This document shows, in pieces, positions 11,881 through 24,751 of a stretch of DNA of 64,000 nt. The notes below the pieces were generated by a model. It was given only the letters and a program-made list of their open reading frames with translations, was not told the DNA's origin and made no database searches. This DNA comes from Amyloporia xantha (lineage: Eukaryota; Basidiomycota; Agaricomycetes; Polyporales; Adustoporiaceae), in the NCBI GenBank assembly GCA_036971615.1, contig JAYKKR010000016.1, positions 62,001-126,000 of the forward strand. The letters are read 5' to 3'. The position numbers and the translations under genes were made by a program. Position 1 is the first letter of the stretch; every line of letters starts with the position of its first letter.

Positions 11881-14800
11881 CTACTGCGAGCTCATAGGAG
11901 TAGGCGTATCACTTAGGAGCCAGCGGTTGTCCTCCGGCTTCTTTGCTGGTTCCTTGCTGTAAGCAGAGCTCGAGGCACGGGTATAGTGGGAGCTTTCTGG
12001 GATGGATGTTAAGTCAGAGGGGCGTTCGTCCTCTGTAGACTCCGCGGAGTCGTCCCTCATGTTATGTGACCAAACCCTTTCTATAATTAGAGTGCTGCGA
12101 AATAATATAATCGAGGTCAAGCTCAGAGCCCCATCGAGTCATAAGGAACACTCACGACTTGCCCTTCCTCTCCCTCGCCTTTTGCAGGGGATGCAGCGCA
12201 GTTCGCTCTCCTCCCATTGTGGCCCGAGTAGACGAGGCCGAACACTCACGAGAGATCTTCTTCGGCCGCGGCGTAGCATCGATGTCAATTGACTCTCCCC
12301 CACGCTGCAAAATCGCCTTTCCCATTGGGTCCCTTTTGAGTTCTGGCAGGGGTGGAGGAACAACCTCCTGTAGGTCAGAATCCGCACTGTCGCCTGTTGG
12401 TGTATTTTTCTTCCTCTTTTCATAGTCGGCCAGGCTACTTTGGCTAGCGTCCAGCTCCACTCCTTTATGCCGAGGTCGCGGTCTAGGTGGGGGCTTCGGT
12501 GGGTCGTCGTCATCTGTGGCAGCATCACGTAGGTCGACATCCATATCCGAGGATGCAGCAGCGCTACGGGCCTTCGACTTCGCCCTCGCTTTGGACGGAC
12601 CAGCTCTCGCCGTCGTGCGTGAATGTCTGGTGCGCGTCGAAGTCGCCACACTATCGTCGGATAGCATGATAACGTCGTTCTCCGCGTCAGCATCGCTACT
12701 CGTAGTCTTGGTGCGCGTTCGCCGGGTAGCCTTCGGCTTTTGCTTCGCCTTACCCTTCCTCGCGCCTCTCCCACCGGTCCACTCACCGTCATCATCGTCG
12801 TCGCTATCACTTAGCACCTGTGCCATCCGCTGCCTGGCTTTCCGCTTGCTCTTGCGTTGTGGCTGACTGCTACCTCCCTCCTCCCACAGCAGCTCGTCCT
12901 CTTCCATCCTCTCCTCCTCTTCCAGCTCCTTCCGCCTCGCGCGCGCTCTCCGCATGATAATCTGTTCACCTGCGTCAAGAGCATCCGCTCCTTCCGAAAG
13001 ATCGTCTGGGAACATGGCTACACCGTACTCGGCACTCTCGCGGAGGGTCGCGACGGCTTCCTGACGGGTCTGGCCCATATCTTCCATGATGAGAGACACC
13101 GCTGCCTCCGGGACAAGGATGAGCTGAATGAAGTCCGTCGGCGTGAGGGGCAATGTTGAGTCCGCGTCGAACGAAGCGGGAGGGAACAGGTTGTAGATGG
13201 TCTGATGAATAATGATATAGCCCAATTCGCCATAGCTAGCATACAATCGGTGAATAAATCAGTTTCCGAGGGAAGGGCATCACACTTACTAGCCTGGCTG
13301 TGTCTTTTCGAAACTTGCAAACTGCCCAGCGACTCCAGCGGTCTGCCTGGAACCTTTCTTCCTCACACTTTTCGCCACATCTCTCCAGAAGGTGCTGCCC
13401 TTTCTTGGGCGGTCCGCCCACTGCTCTTCGTCCTCGTCTTCTTCCGTGTACTCTCTACGAGGTGCGCCTGGTTGGAACTCTTCATCGACATCGTCCACTA
13501 TTGTTTGCAAGTGGGCCTTCAACGCTTCGACACGCCCACCGACACGACCCCAGTCAATGTCCATGGGCCACCCACGCTGCTGAGCGAGCGGCACTTGGTG
13601 GCTTTCGAAGCGATGCCGCTGACACACGCCTACGAACGCACCCAGCGGAGCACGGAGGCCGAGCGGGTTGGTGGGCCGAGAATCATGCCAGGAAGCGTTC
13701 CGGGCAGCCGCAATCAATGAAGAAAGGTGAGGAGTAGGTGCTGGTGGTAATCGCTCGTCGCACCAGGGACAAAGTGTCTTTGGGTCGACGTCCGGATTCA
13801 GGAGCACTACGGCCAAAGTGAATTAGACAAAAGCATAGAAATAAGTGGGACTTACGTAGATCCTCTTCGTCGAGATCGTACTGTTCGTCCGTGCGCAGAA
13901 GCTCTGCCAATCTACAAATGCGCTATCATCAACATTCACGCCCGACATGCATGCGCAAAGCACTGCATACATCTCGCTCGGGTCAGCTCTCAACTTCTTG
14001 CGCTCTCTCCTGACGTCCTCGTCCAGTTCCCCGTCACTGTCATCCCCAGATGTACGCTTCCCCGGGGACTGTCCGATGCTCTCCAGGACCTGTGTCTCCA
14101 TGGGAAATGGTCGCACCCTAGAGTTCGATGGCACCGGCCCATCCTCATCGTCCGCACAGCTCTCGGCAGAAGAAGTGATGATTCTTCGAGCCTTACCTTT
14201 GTTTGCTTTGTTTCCCTGAGACGCATTGTCTTTCCTACGCCTAGACTGTGGGCTACCCCTGTGCGCAGGAGATGAGAGCGGTGAGGGATGAGGGAAACTA
14301 CGTGGTGCTGTCCTTGTGGGAGAGCAATCGTCGTATTTCTGTGATGACAGCGGAGAAAGGGCAGCGATTGGATTGTCATCCTCCTTCTCCTTTCCCTTTC
14401 CCTTTCCCTTTCCCTTCCCGGTTTCAAGAGGAGGTATGTCTGGGAAGGCTTGCAACACCCTCTGCCGCCGCCGCTCTTGTCCACTCCCCGCCCCGTTTGC
14501 CTCTTCACAATCTGTTGCAAGCGGTAGCAATTCCAAAACGTTTGGAGGTTTGCGCTGACGTGCTCCCTGATGAGCAGGTCTGGGTTTGGGTCGCTGCGAA
14601 GCGGATGGGCGTGGTGTCTTTGGATCTTCCTCGTGTTCGGAGTCCACTTCCTTGACCGCAGGACGGCCATGGTTCGAACTGAGCTCATTCAAAGGAGATT
14701 GTCTTCCCCTCTGCTTGTCCCGTCGAGCATAAGTCTGTTTGACGGGAGCAGCGGAGATGGTCTCTTTCCGAGCACCGGCATGAGCTGGTCTAGGAGCTGG

Positions 14801-15388
14801 TCGCGAAGTAGTGGCCTTCGGTGGCGGTGCCCGTTCCGGCGTAGATCTCCGCGTTGTGGAGTTCCCTACCGTCGCCTTCGTAGAGGATGCGCTCGTCTGA
14901 CTCTGTTGGGAACCAGGAGTAGAATTAGGGTCGTTGGCCTTCTTCTTTTTCTTGAAATCAGGAAATTTGGCTTTCCTGGGTTGGAACTGTGGGTTGTATT
15001 CGTGGTACTCCCCTTGGATGAAAGTGCCCTTGTCCGTGCTGGTGGATGTCTGGGAAGAATCTTTGCTCTTGCTCCCCCTGTTCGCCTTTGAATTAGGAGA
15101 AGGGACACGGCGCCGAGCTTGGAACATGTTCAGTTCGTCCTCGCTAGAATCCGCATCCAGGACTTCTCTGCAATCGCCTTCAATCCCTCCGCGCGCACTG
15201 CGCTTTCCCTGTGAGCGCGTAGTTCGGGGTTCGGGACCGCGTTTCGCGAAGTCACTTCCTAGATCCATAAAACCTTTCCCTTGTTGTTGTGAGGATGGAA
15301 GCAGACGTTCTTTGCGACGTATATCTTCAGACTTGTCAGAATCTAAGGTCGTACCATTGAGTCGCATGCGTTCAGTCATGATCTCCAT
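11881..15388 (-). CDS. Rtc4-domain protein, large disordered nuclear-type protein
   Basis: Five exons fit in phase: 15388-13971, 13911-13856, 13806-13290, 13235-12156 and 12094-11881. The first exon encodes about 470 residues of basic, Ser/Pro-rich disordered sequence with a Lys-Gly repeat from a hexanucleotide microsatellite. Exons 2-4 carry the Rtc4-like domain, from CPWCDERLPP to about EYGVAMFPDD, including GELGYIIIHQTIYNLFP. The rest is acidic and basic low-complexity sequence with many Asp and Lys/Arg runs, typical of chromatin-associated proteins. Yeast Rtc4 was named for an effect on telomere capping; the biochemical role of the domain is not established. A GT donor near 12252 offers an alternative splice near the C-terminus. 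The last exon is the least certain part. Confidence 0.8.
14389..14425. repeat. CCTTTC hexanucleotide microsatellite in coding sequence
   Basis: A perfect or near-perfect run of CCTTTC lies inside the Rtc4-domain gene and encodes an alternating Gly-Lys stretch in the disordered region. Because the unit is six bases, length changes keep the frame. Confidence 0.85.
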
Positions 15389-15693
15389 GTTCGACTGTAG
15401 TCTGAAAGGTCAATAGCATGGGTTAACACCTGAAAACAGTGCAGCCTGAACAGGTTGGTATGCCTGACAAGCCTGGGTGTCTTGTAGACGAAGAAGAGGA
15501 GGATTATCCAAGGATTATCCTCGATGATGTTTGACGCGAACTTGGATGAGACGCGTCGTCACGTTGTCGCGAGGCGGCAATTTGCGAGTCACATTACTGT
15601 GACTTTGCGCGATTCCCGTTACGGATTCTGTTACTTGATGAGTGTCACACAGAACCAGAACCCTTTCAAGTTACGAATTCGAATCATCGTTCA
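15389..15693. other. Divergent intergenic region
   Basis: About 305 bp lie between the divergent starts of the Rtc4-domain gene and the F-box gene and presumably hold both promoters. No strong motif was seen. Confidence 0.4.
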
Positions 15694-17988
15694 ATGCGGT
15701 CCAACGATGTCCAGAGCGGTCATGAAGATGGACGTGTTGCTCTACGTGCTGACGAAAGTCCTACACCAGGCCCGGTTTCTCATGTCGGACGTCTTCTCAA
15801 CATCCCGACTGAGCTTTTCCTGCAAATCGCGTCGTACCTTGACGTTCCCGATATTCTAGCACTGCGTCAGGTCAGCACAAAATATTCCAGTCGTACAGAC
15901 ACCAGGGAGCTTTCACGTGCAAGTTGGCCTGACGGGGAGCGTTGCAGCCATCCATAAGGCTTTGCGGCGAAATTGGCGTGGTCAGCCCTCCACGGTACAT
16001 TCTATGTGGTCTTATGCGTGGCTCACCTTCGAGATCGAATTCGCTCAATCAGAGATGATTGCAGCGTTTACCGTCAGACCACACTGCCGGGGCTTTATGG
16101 TTGAAGTGACCTGATTTATCATCTGTGCATCTACTGAACTGCGAACGAAATTTATTGTCAGACGTGCACCAGGATTCATCAATTAACGTATGATCGCTCG
16201 GTATGGCTCTCACTTGTGCAGGCGCTGAAGCACTCTCTACCTCTACCCGCACCTTTTGCTTGTGACCCAATCCATGCATCTCTTTCTCTGTCCGACGAGA
16301 CCCTCGAGAAAGTGGTGGTGTCTGCCTACCGCATCGAACGTGGATGGCTAGAACCAAGACGCCCTCCCATCCCCATTAGCCTGCGGCCTAAGGCTGGTCT
16401 TGAGTTGGAATCTGATGGTAAGAATAGCAGCGCAAAAACGATTCTGGTCCTGGATGTGTTATCCGATCGTTGGTTGCTGTGCGTTTACCAAGAACAGCTG
16501 GTGGAATTGTGGGACTTGCTACCCAACGGCACAGCAGCCACGTCGCATTTACAAGACGCAACGGAACCCGTGCTCTTTACCAGCAAACAATTGTCCGGCA
16601 CAGACACATGCACGTCTTCATGTGCCTGCTTGGATGAAGATGGCACATCCATGATCATCGCTGTAACTTCGTATGCGTCTGTTCCTAAATTAATTGTGTG
16701 TTTCTCGGCTAATCATTGGTAGTAATTCTACTGGTTGCACCATTCTTCGTGTGTCCCTACCTATTAAGAATGAACTGGATACGCCAGCGGACGCACACAT
16801 CAAAATTCTCGCTGTAATACGTATGCCCAACCCAATGCTCCTTGCTCGGGCACTCTATCCCGCTGCACACCTCGTATTCTTTAGCTACTCAAACTCCTAT
16901 GCACTTGCAAATTATGAAACACAAAAGCAGTGGCCCATGGACGTTTCAGAGCAGGATGAAGATCAGCTGGTAAGCGTCAACTTTTGCTATCCTGTTGTCG
17001 GAGACACAAGAAGCTCATTCAGATATAACTGCTACATCATTAGTGGAATGGCGTTGTAGCGGCGAGATTCATCACCGCACAGCACTTGCTTTGTGTCAAG
17101 GCACATGCCGTTGAGCTTTACACGCTTCCCTCTCACCATGACGAAGACGATCTTAACCCTTCTGAAAGAGATCCCACTATACATGCACAACTCGTCACAC
17201 ACGCCTCTCCCATTACCACGTTCCGTGGTGCCTCCTTGTCCTTGCCGCAGATCTTCCGGCCTGCGCGATCTCACACATCATGTCCACCCTCCGAACGAGA
17301 CAACATCCAGATGTCAATTTACTTCCTCGCTTATGACGTCATCCGCGGGCTATTTCACTACCATGTATCCCTTTCACTCCCCTTTTCCTTCAGCTACCGA
17401 CAGTACCGCTCGCTCATCAGAGGGCATAGCACCTGCACATATGTCGGTGCGCCTCCTCGCCGCACACCACATGGCGGTCCCTTTCGGTTCGGCTGCCGCA
17501 GGTACTCAGCTCAGTGCTCGCGTGCCCAGAAGTGGCTTGACACCAGGCGCGCGCGGCTTCATCTCGACCTGTGTAATGGGCTTTGCGGGTAGGCGGGGCG
17601 TATGGATTGAGCGCCGACGTGGGAGCGTGCGAAGGGGTATTGTAGGCTTCAGCGCCGCCCTCGATGCGTTGGATAGCATAGAGGAGACCCCAGCTGAACA
17701 AGCGGAACAGGCGGTTGATCCGCAACGAGAAAACAGCTCGATTCCTGACGACGCAGTAGCAGGAGAGCGGAACTGGTGGGATGGCCCCGGCTCTCTAGCG
17801 ATTGACGGGAAAACAATTTTCGAGGTGAATTCATATGACCTTCGAGGTGTGCCCCTTCACTATCATTGTGTACGATACAACTCTGATCGGTTTGCAATAT
17901 TCAAGATGACATCACGCATTGTGCATTCTCAGAGGCGACAGGCAAGGTTGTGCTGGGCACTAGGAACGGCGAGATACAATTGCTTTGA
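15694..17988 (+). CDS. F-box protein with beta-propeller-like C-terminal region
   Basis: An F-box near residue 30 reads LNIPTELFLQIASYLDVPDI, the part that binds Skp1 in SCF ubiquitin ligases. Downstream exons contain propeller-like strands such as DRWLLCVYQEQLVELWDL (about 16460-16520), and the last exon ends ATGKVVLGTRNGEIQLL at the TGA 17986-17988. This matches a common Agaricomycete F-box layout with a degenerate WD-type C-terminus. Exon boundaries between about 15870 and 16215 could not be resolved: the frame runs past the F-box to a stop at about 15956, and the next good coding block starts near 16219. Substrate unknown. Confidence 0.7.
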
Positions 17989-18642
17989 ATGCTACTTTTA
18001 GAGTGCAATGCACAATGCTAGATCATATCTGGGGCATTGCTACCGATATCTACGTTTCTGCTTTTGCAGTTCTCTGTCATATGGTTGAATCGAACAAATG
18101 GGCTCACGGTGGGCTAAGCACCTTAGTGTTCAAAATAATCGTCTTCGTTGTATACGTTGACGCTGTACGGCAGTTGTTCAATCTATTAAATCGGTCGTAG
18201 CGTGCACCTCTCATCATTCCGGTTAGTGACTGGGCACCGCTTTAGTACGAAGACAATTAGTACCACCAGTGTAGGCAACGAGGCCGGCATTCGTGACCAA
18301 GAATGAGTTCTATGTATTTCAGAGCGATGATGAGGTTACAGGTAAACGTAGGGTACCATACGTAAAAACACGTGCAAGAATGGCAAAACCCCGAATAATG
18401 CAGAACAGAACAGTGAAGAACAATGTTTTGAATGTTGATGAAAAAGTGCTACATAGATATACAATGCGGAAACAATGAATAGGAAGCAATGCATAATAAG
18501 AATACGATGCTGATAGTATACCGAGAGTCGTTTCGTTTCGTTTCGTTTCTGTCGATTCTCGACTCATGTTTGGTCGTGCAAAAGAAATAAAGGAGGATCC
18601 GTGCCCTGCATGCCGGAAGCAGAGCGAGAGAGAAAATCAACC
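17989..18642. other. Convergent intergenic region with a GTTTC microsatellite
   Basis: No gene is supported here. It separates the convergent F-box gene and the membrane-protein gene. A short GTTTC/TTTCG run of about four units lies at 18531-18549. Confidence 0.5.
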
Positions 18643-20787
18643 TCACGCGCGGTCGTGCATGTACCGCATCCTTGCGCGCTCCATCGCCTCCCGCATTTCG
18701 GGCGTCTGCCATGCACCCTCGTCCTCGCGGAAGCTTGTGCTGCCAAACGCGTCCGACTCTACCGAGGCCTCCCGGCCGCGACGTCTTGGGGAGCCAGGGA
18801 TCGACATCGCATGGGAGCGATCGCTGTACGACTGGCTGAGATCGAACGTGTCGCGGCGTGGAGAGGCACTGAGGAGCGGAGAGCCATGGCGAGAAGCACT
18901 GGGGAATGGCGAGCCGTGACGAGAGGTAGAGTAGGACGGTAGGCCCACGTTCCAGGGTTGCTTGTCCGACCGTCGGGAAGATCGCGATCGGCCAGCGTCT
19001 TCTTCCTCCCAGCCTTCCTCTCCGTCATCTACTTCGTCTTCTTGAGACTCGCTCATAACGACTACCTCTTTGCCTAGGGCACGCTGACCCTCAGCGATGA
19101 GCGATGCTAGCTTGTCACCAATCCATGACATCTATCACAACATCGTCAGTGAGATGATCAGAACAATAAGTCTCGCAACATACCTGCTCATCCACCTCAA
19201 CATCGACTTCCTCCTCGTCTGCAGGAGCGGCACCAAAATTGAATTCCGGAGGAATGGGCGCACGCGTTGCAACGGACGAGCTGACCGATGAAGTGGAGGC
19301 GTAAGCCGCACGTGAATACGTCTTGCGATGCCGGGTATGTGTCCGCCGGCCAGCGACGTGACGCGTTTTGCGGGAACGGGGAGTAGGTGGGGTGACGTGA
19401 GTGACGGGAATAGAAGGTGAGCCGTTCGAAGCGACAGAAGATGGTTCGGGCTGCCAAACAGTCAGCGATTGCACAAGCAAGCGCATGGTGACGCTACGCA
19501 CCTTTGGTGGTACCCATTCACCTTGTTCGTATGGGGGAGGAGGTAGCGACTCGGGTTGCTTGCCCCGGTCTCTCCATCTGCGTTACTCGGTCAGCACGTC
19601 CACAACAAGCGTGCATGCATATACTCACAGGCGATACACGGTAAGGCCTACTGCAGTTCCAATCAGAGCCGCGCTCAACGCAGTCGAGACGATCGAGCCG
19701 GCGAGCGTACGCCGGCGCTTCGGCGGCGGCAGGTCTATTTGTACATGAAAAGTAAGTTTGGGTGACATGGGCGGCGAGATGAGGGTGATGGAAAGCATTT
19801 AAGGTGGGCATCGACGGGGGAAACGCGAGAGACGCACTGTCTCCGGCGTCTCCCCAGCAGGATCTCATAAAACGGACATGCAGACAACACGTGCCTGCAG
19901 CATGCCCGACGACGAGGCCAGATAAGCAGCAGCCGTGCGTGATGGCCTGATGTTCGCAGAGTGTTCCGGGGCAACGCCTGCTGTCTGCAGGGTCGATGCA
20001 AGACGCCGCAAGCTCTGGCGATCAGCCTGGAAATGCAGTTTCGTACAGGAAACATGCAATCTTTGGAGACCAACGGTGGTCACGTGCCTTCCAGCACTCA
20101 ACCATCCCTCTCGTCCGTAGGTCAACCGCCATAGAGGTGAGAGGACGATCATTTTCAGTCATCAGAGCCTAGTATCGCGCGGTTAGGCAGACGAATCAAT
20201 GGAATCGGCATAAGGGCTACGTGATGGACGCCTTGCAGGCTCACCAACAGGAGCCTTACCGCTCCGACCGCTAGCCAGTCAAGCCAAACAAGACCATTGC
20301 TGATAGCTCTGGGCCATTCAGCGATCAAATAACACGATCCTGCCCAGTACCTCTCCTCGAGGACTAAGAGATAATTTCGGGGTCGAATGCATGCATACTT
20401 GCCCATGGCATCTCGCCCCATGCTTATCTGAAGAAACTCACCTGCAACCATCTCGTCGATCTCGTTTTCGTCTACGCCCGCCATCATCTCCCTGTACTTT
20501 GCGGGTGTGTCGAGGTAGCCACTGGTCAAGGTGGTTATTGCAGCGGCGCGGCTTAATTCAGAGTTGGAAGGCACCCATCCCCTCTTCCGAGATAGCGGAG
20601 GCAGAAGGGAGGGTGAAGGCGGTCGGCGACGCGGTAAGGCCGTGCTCCCGTGCCCCTGCTTGTCATTTCTGGCGTCAAGACGGGCCAATTTAGGCTGAGG
20701 CGCCGCTGGAGTAGACTGCTCTGAGACAGCTGAGAACGGATTTGAGAGACCTGGAACAGAGAGTGTAAAACTGAAGGAGAAGGGCAT
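18643..20787 (-). CDS. Single-pass membrane protein, function unknown (427 aa)
   Basis: Five exons fit in phase and total exactly 428 codons with the stop: 20787-20442, 19734-19629, 19577-19502, 19450-19184 and 19131-18643. The protein starts MPFSFSFTLSVPGL, has a Pro/Ser-rich region of about 120 residues, a basic patch PPPKRRR, one membrane segment (about residues 126-147, SIVSTALSAALIGTAVGLTV), a PPPPYEQGEW motif, a Ser/Arg-rich stretch, and a C-terminus ending RARMRYMHDRA. The PPPPYE motif could bind WW domains (inference). The first intron, about 707 nt, is far longer than its neighbours and may hide another exon. An ATG 29 codons upstream is in frame, but MPFSFSF looks like the natural start. 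No family was recognised. Confidence 0.72.
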
Positions 20788-22447
20788 GATGAGTTTGGAC
20801 AGCGTCGATACGCGGGTAGTGGGCGAGCACAAAGCTGAAGTCGCAGTGGCCGTCCTCGAGCTGTCGTCCACCAAAACTGTCGGTCACGTGATGCCAGCCC
20901 GCAAGGTTAACCCCCTTTGGAAAAGAATCGTTAGCACTCACCGGATACCAAGCCGGTCACTCACCTTTTCCATGCTGCAGAACACGCGGAGAGCTATCGT
21001 ACAGAGCGGTATATATCTGCTGCATATACGGCCCGAGTGTTTTGGAAGCATGTCGGAAGTTTCCTGCGTCAATTGCAATCTCGAAATATTGCGATAACAT
21101 TGAGTGACATTGTGACTCATTTTGAGCACGAATTTCCATTACAATTGCCTTATAAAGTCATCACGGTCATTACAATGGCATTGCAATGGCATTGCAACGG
21201 CGTCACAGTGATTGTGATGAATTGCAATCGAGCCGAAAACGCTTAGACGTTGAGTGCCATTACAAAGCATTGCAAACCGGTCTGGAAATCTCCGACACAG
21301 TGTCAGCATATCCACGATGATTGAAGAGGCTGGGCTCCGAATCAAATCGTCCGTCACAAGCTGCACCCATAGCTCACTCGCGTCGGTCCAAGACGAACTG
21401 GTTCGATGAGGGGAAGCTTTTGTGGGACTTCCCATTGGTTAGATGAGGATAACATACACATCACATATCAACGAAGTAAGTGGATTTCTCATCGTAAGTC
21501 CGATCAGCCAATCCGCGGTTTGACCGATGTCGACTTCGTACATCGGCAGAGATGTGCGGTCGTTGGGTGCGACCCTTGCCGGCTGGGTACGAGACCAATC
21601 GGCAGGGAAATTCATTGTACACCGCTACTCTCAGCAAGTTATGATTGAGTGAAGGCATGCAAACACCATTCGCCGAACGTCATTTTTTGTGGTGAACTTA
21701 TACACTTGGTGCATACTGGCAACTGGCAGTTCAGGAAATTCATATTATGGACCTACACTGGACCGAGACACTCATTTACATTGATACTGGGTGAGCCTTC
21801 CTATATTAAACAATTCGAGATAAATTCTGGATAGGCCCGATAATTTCAGTCTTCAGATTTAGTCTTGAGCCATTCACACAAAAAAGCCTTGTCGCGACTA
21901 ATGATGACACTGCGGAAATGGTAGTCTGCCAGACAACTCCCGCTGCCTTGCTGTGATTACCCACCCAAACTGCAGGTGGTGCGGATGACTGTTTAACGGG
22001 CAGGAGCAGGACCTTTACAGCGCAGGGGCTGTGGGCCGTAAGATTGTCCGTTCAAGCCTTCAAGCTATGGTTCGCTGTATCCACAGTCCAAGAAATACGG
22101 AACAGTGTCCGGTTACTTACTGCGTATGGCTGACTGATTTCCTCTCGTAGCAATTCGGAATGCCACCCGCCGGTCGGTCAACCGGTCATTTTTCATCCCT
22201 GAAGATCTTTGCATGCGTCCTTCGCCGCCACCAAGTCTTTCGATGGGGAACGATTTGCCGCCGGGCCTAGAAACGCTGATGGTCCAAATTCACACGCTCT
22301 CATACGGTATCGTTTCCATCGCTAGCGCTACGAGAAACTTAGGAAGGTTCCTTATGGCATTAGCCGAGGGGTGTCAGGGCGATTAAGTATGGCTCTATAT
22401 ATCAATGCGTGCTCCCTAATCTCGTACATCTTTCTGAGGTTTGACCC
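20788..22447. other. Intergenic region with ATTGCAATG-rich stretch
   Basis: No gene is supported over 1.6 kb. At about 21060-21290 short words such as CATTGCAATG and ATTGCAAT recur in both orientations, giving local palindromes. The rest shows nothing recognisable. Confidence 0.5.
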
Positions 22448-24751
22448 ATGGCTACCCCTCAGACTGGAGCTATGTTGGACGTCGACTTTCTCATTGTCGG
22501 TGGCGGTACGTCTATATCATGCACTACATTACTCTCGCCGGTTTCTCTGGCCGTGCATCTTCATACACAACGCTGATCAATCGTTGAATGTTTGCAGGTG
22601 TAGCTGGTCTCACCGTCGCCTTTGTCCTGGCCTGAAGCAGGGCATCGAGTCCGTGTTATTGAGAAGCGTGGTCTCGGCGTACCCGCTGGCGGGCTTCGCG
22701 TGCCTCCCAATCTCAGCAAAATACTTGCACAGTGGGTGGGTTCAGAAGAGCTTGCGCGGACAGCTGTGCAATGCGTTGGCACGCCTCTTCGTCATCGTGA
22801 GTGCATTTTTCCTCTCGTCACGGTAAGCTGGCCGTGCAACGTGGGCCTAAAGGCGCCTATTGTTATCAAGAGGTGACGATCGCGATCGGCCGGAAGCAAA
22901 TTTGATTCCGTCCCACCCGCGATCCTCTCACAGTGTTCGCAGCCGTGGCGCATCGGCCGCCCTATTACTCGAGAAAGCAACCGTAATCACTGGGAGGGTC
23001 AGGTGTTCCATATCCCTCCTGATTCTCTGATCAATCCCGCAACTATGTCGACTTCTCAAGCAGCAATTCTGGGCCTTTAAATCGCGTGCTAGCTTAGTCT
23101 CGTAAGCTCCCAGGATTTGGCCAGCACGTCCCTGAAAACATGCCGGCTTCGGGTGGCCGTGCTACAGGTTGCACGACCTCCCTCTCCCATCTGATCCGCT
23201 ATTCAGATCGTTCATCATGTAACCTGCAGCTGATTGTCCGTCTATGCAGTCAGTACTGGCGAAGACGTCGGGTTCCTGCACTGGAAACCTGATGTGATGA
23301 GGGAAACTGGAGGTGAATTTCTCTTGATGCACGTATGTGGAACCGCAGTCATTTCTGTCACAGACGGCTTACATCTGGGCTGGCCTTCTAGCATGAAGAC
23401 CTCCATCGATTACTTCACAAGCTAGCTACGTCCGTTGGCGTAAGGGTTGATCTGAACACGTCTGTTGTCGCTGTCCATCAGGGCACCGACGCGATGCCAA
23501 ATCCCAGTGTGTCGCTGTCAACAGGAGAAGTCGTGACCGCGGATTTTTTGATTGGCGCGGACGGACCAAGAAGTATGGTCAGGGATACTGTCCTGAAAAG
23601 GGAAGACGATGCTGAGCCAGACTTTCATGACGGTGTATACCACCACAATTCCCGGCTCTAAAATGCGGGACGATCCGGAATTGCGGCGGTGTCTTGAGTC
23701 AAGCGAGGTGGGCACCATTCCTCTTCAAACCCCAAAGAACATCTGAATCAAATAATCCGCAGTGGCCAATCTGGATGGGTCAGAATAGAAGTGTCTGCGG
23801 TGAATAGTTCTAGTGACTGTTGTCGTCTGATACACGCAGCTGACACTGCGTCCGTTCCCAGGGCACCCTGTCGTACGTCAATTTTCTACTATAGCCCTGA
23901 AAGGAGATGCTGAACTTAGGGCTAGCGCTCGAGGCAAGATTTCGCCATTCACGTGTACTCGCATGAAGGCGACCGGATCCCACTTGCCGGTGAAGAGTCA
24001 TGGGAAGAGGTTGTTGCAGTCGACAGCATTGGCTTCGAGGATCTTGGGCCAACGTGAGTGCTACCCGTATAGCATTTCGTCGTTTCGTACGAAAGCCGGT
24101 TCCATTACGTCTTCTGTGCTGATAGCGGCTATATCAGGGTCCGGAAATTGATGGCATTGGCACCGTTCCTATTGCGGACAAGACTGATGAAGCGTCCGCT
24201 TGGAATAGAAGATTGGATAGACGAGACAGGTCGAATCGTCTTGATCGGAGAAGCAGCGCACCCCTGGCAGGTGAGGGCCAGAGGCTTTCTTCTCACTTAC
24301 CATATTCACTTTCTTTTGATGGAAGCCTGGCGGGACGCATGGGCCCAGTGTTGCCGTCGAAGACGCTGTTATCTTTGGGACTTTATTTGGACGCCTGAGC
24401 ACGTGGGAGCAGGTTCCTTCATTTCTCGCTGCGTATCAGGAGTTGCGCCAGGCGCGCTGTGATGCAGTCAAGCTATCGGACGTGAATAATGCCAAAATGG
24501 TGGCGATGCCCGCGGGTCCTGAGCGCGACGCTCGAGACGAGGATATGCGCAAGAACTCTGCGGACGAGTGGGACGAGGGCACGACGAAGCAGAACTTCGA
24601 AGAGATGGCATGGGTTTTCGGGTATAATGCCCCGGACGCCGCAGACGAATGGTGGGTGAATTGGGGCCGATTCAGTGACACAGTACGCGCCTCTTCCCTT
24701 GTCAAGCACATGAGCGTTGAGCTTCAGATGACGACTGTGGAGACGAATTGA
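22448..24751 (+). pseudogene. FAD-dependent monooxygenase (salicylate-hydroxylase-like), disrupted
   Basis: Family members use FAD and NAD(P)H to hydroxylate aromatic substrates. Family segments occur in order: the Rossmann start VDFLIVGGG/VAGLTVAFVLA (exon 1 ends 22505, exon 2 starts 22598), GVPAGGLRVPPNLSK, VGFLHWKPDVMRETGGEF, the flavin block DFLIGADGPRSMVRD, IWMGQNRSVCG, and near the C-terminus GRIVLIGEAAHPW, GGTHGPSVAVEDA and EWWVNWGRF, ending VETN. Two single-base-type shifts break it: TGA at 22633-22635, where the alternative frame gives EAGHRVRVIEKRG, and a second shift near 23621-23630, where MTVYTTTIPGSKMRDDPE continues in another frame. The gap from 22798 to about 23250 would be one long intron or an insertion. 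The start 22448 is in frame with the FAD motif. Probably a pseudogene unless the assembly is wrong. Confidence 0.82.
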
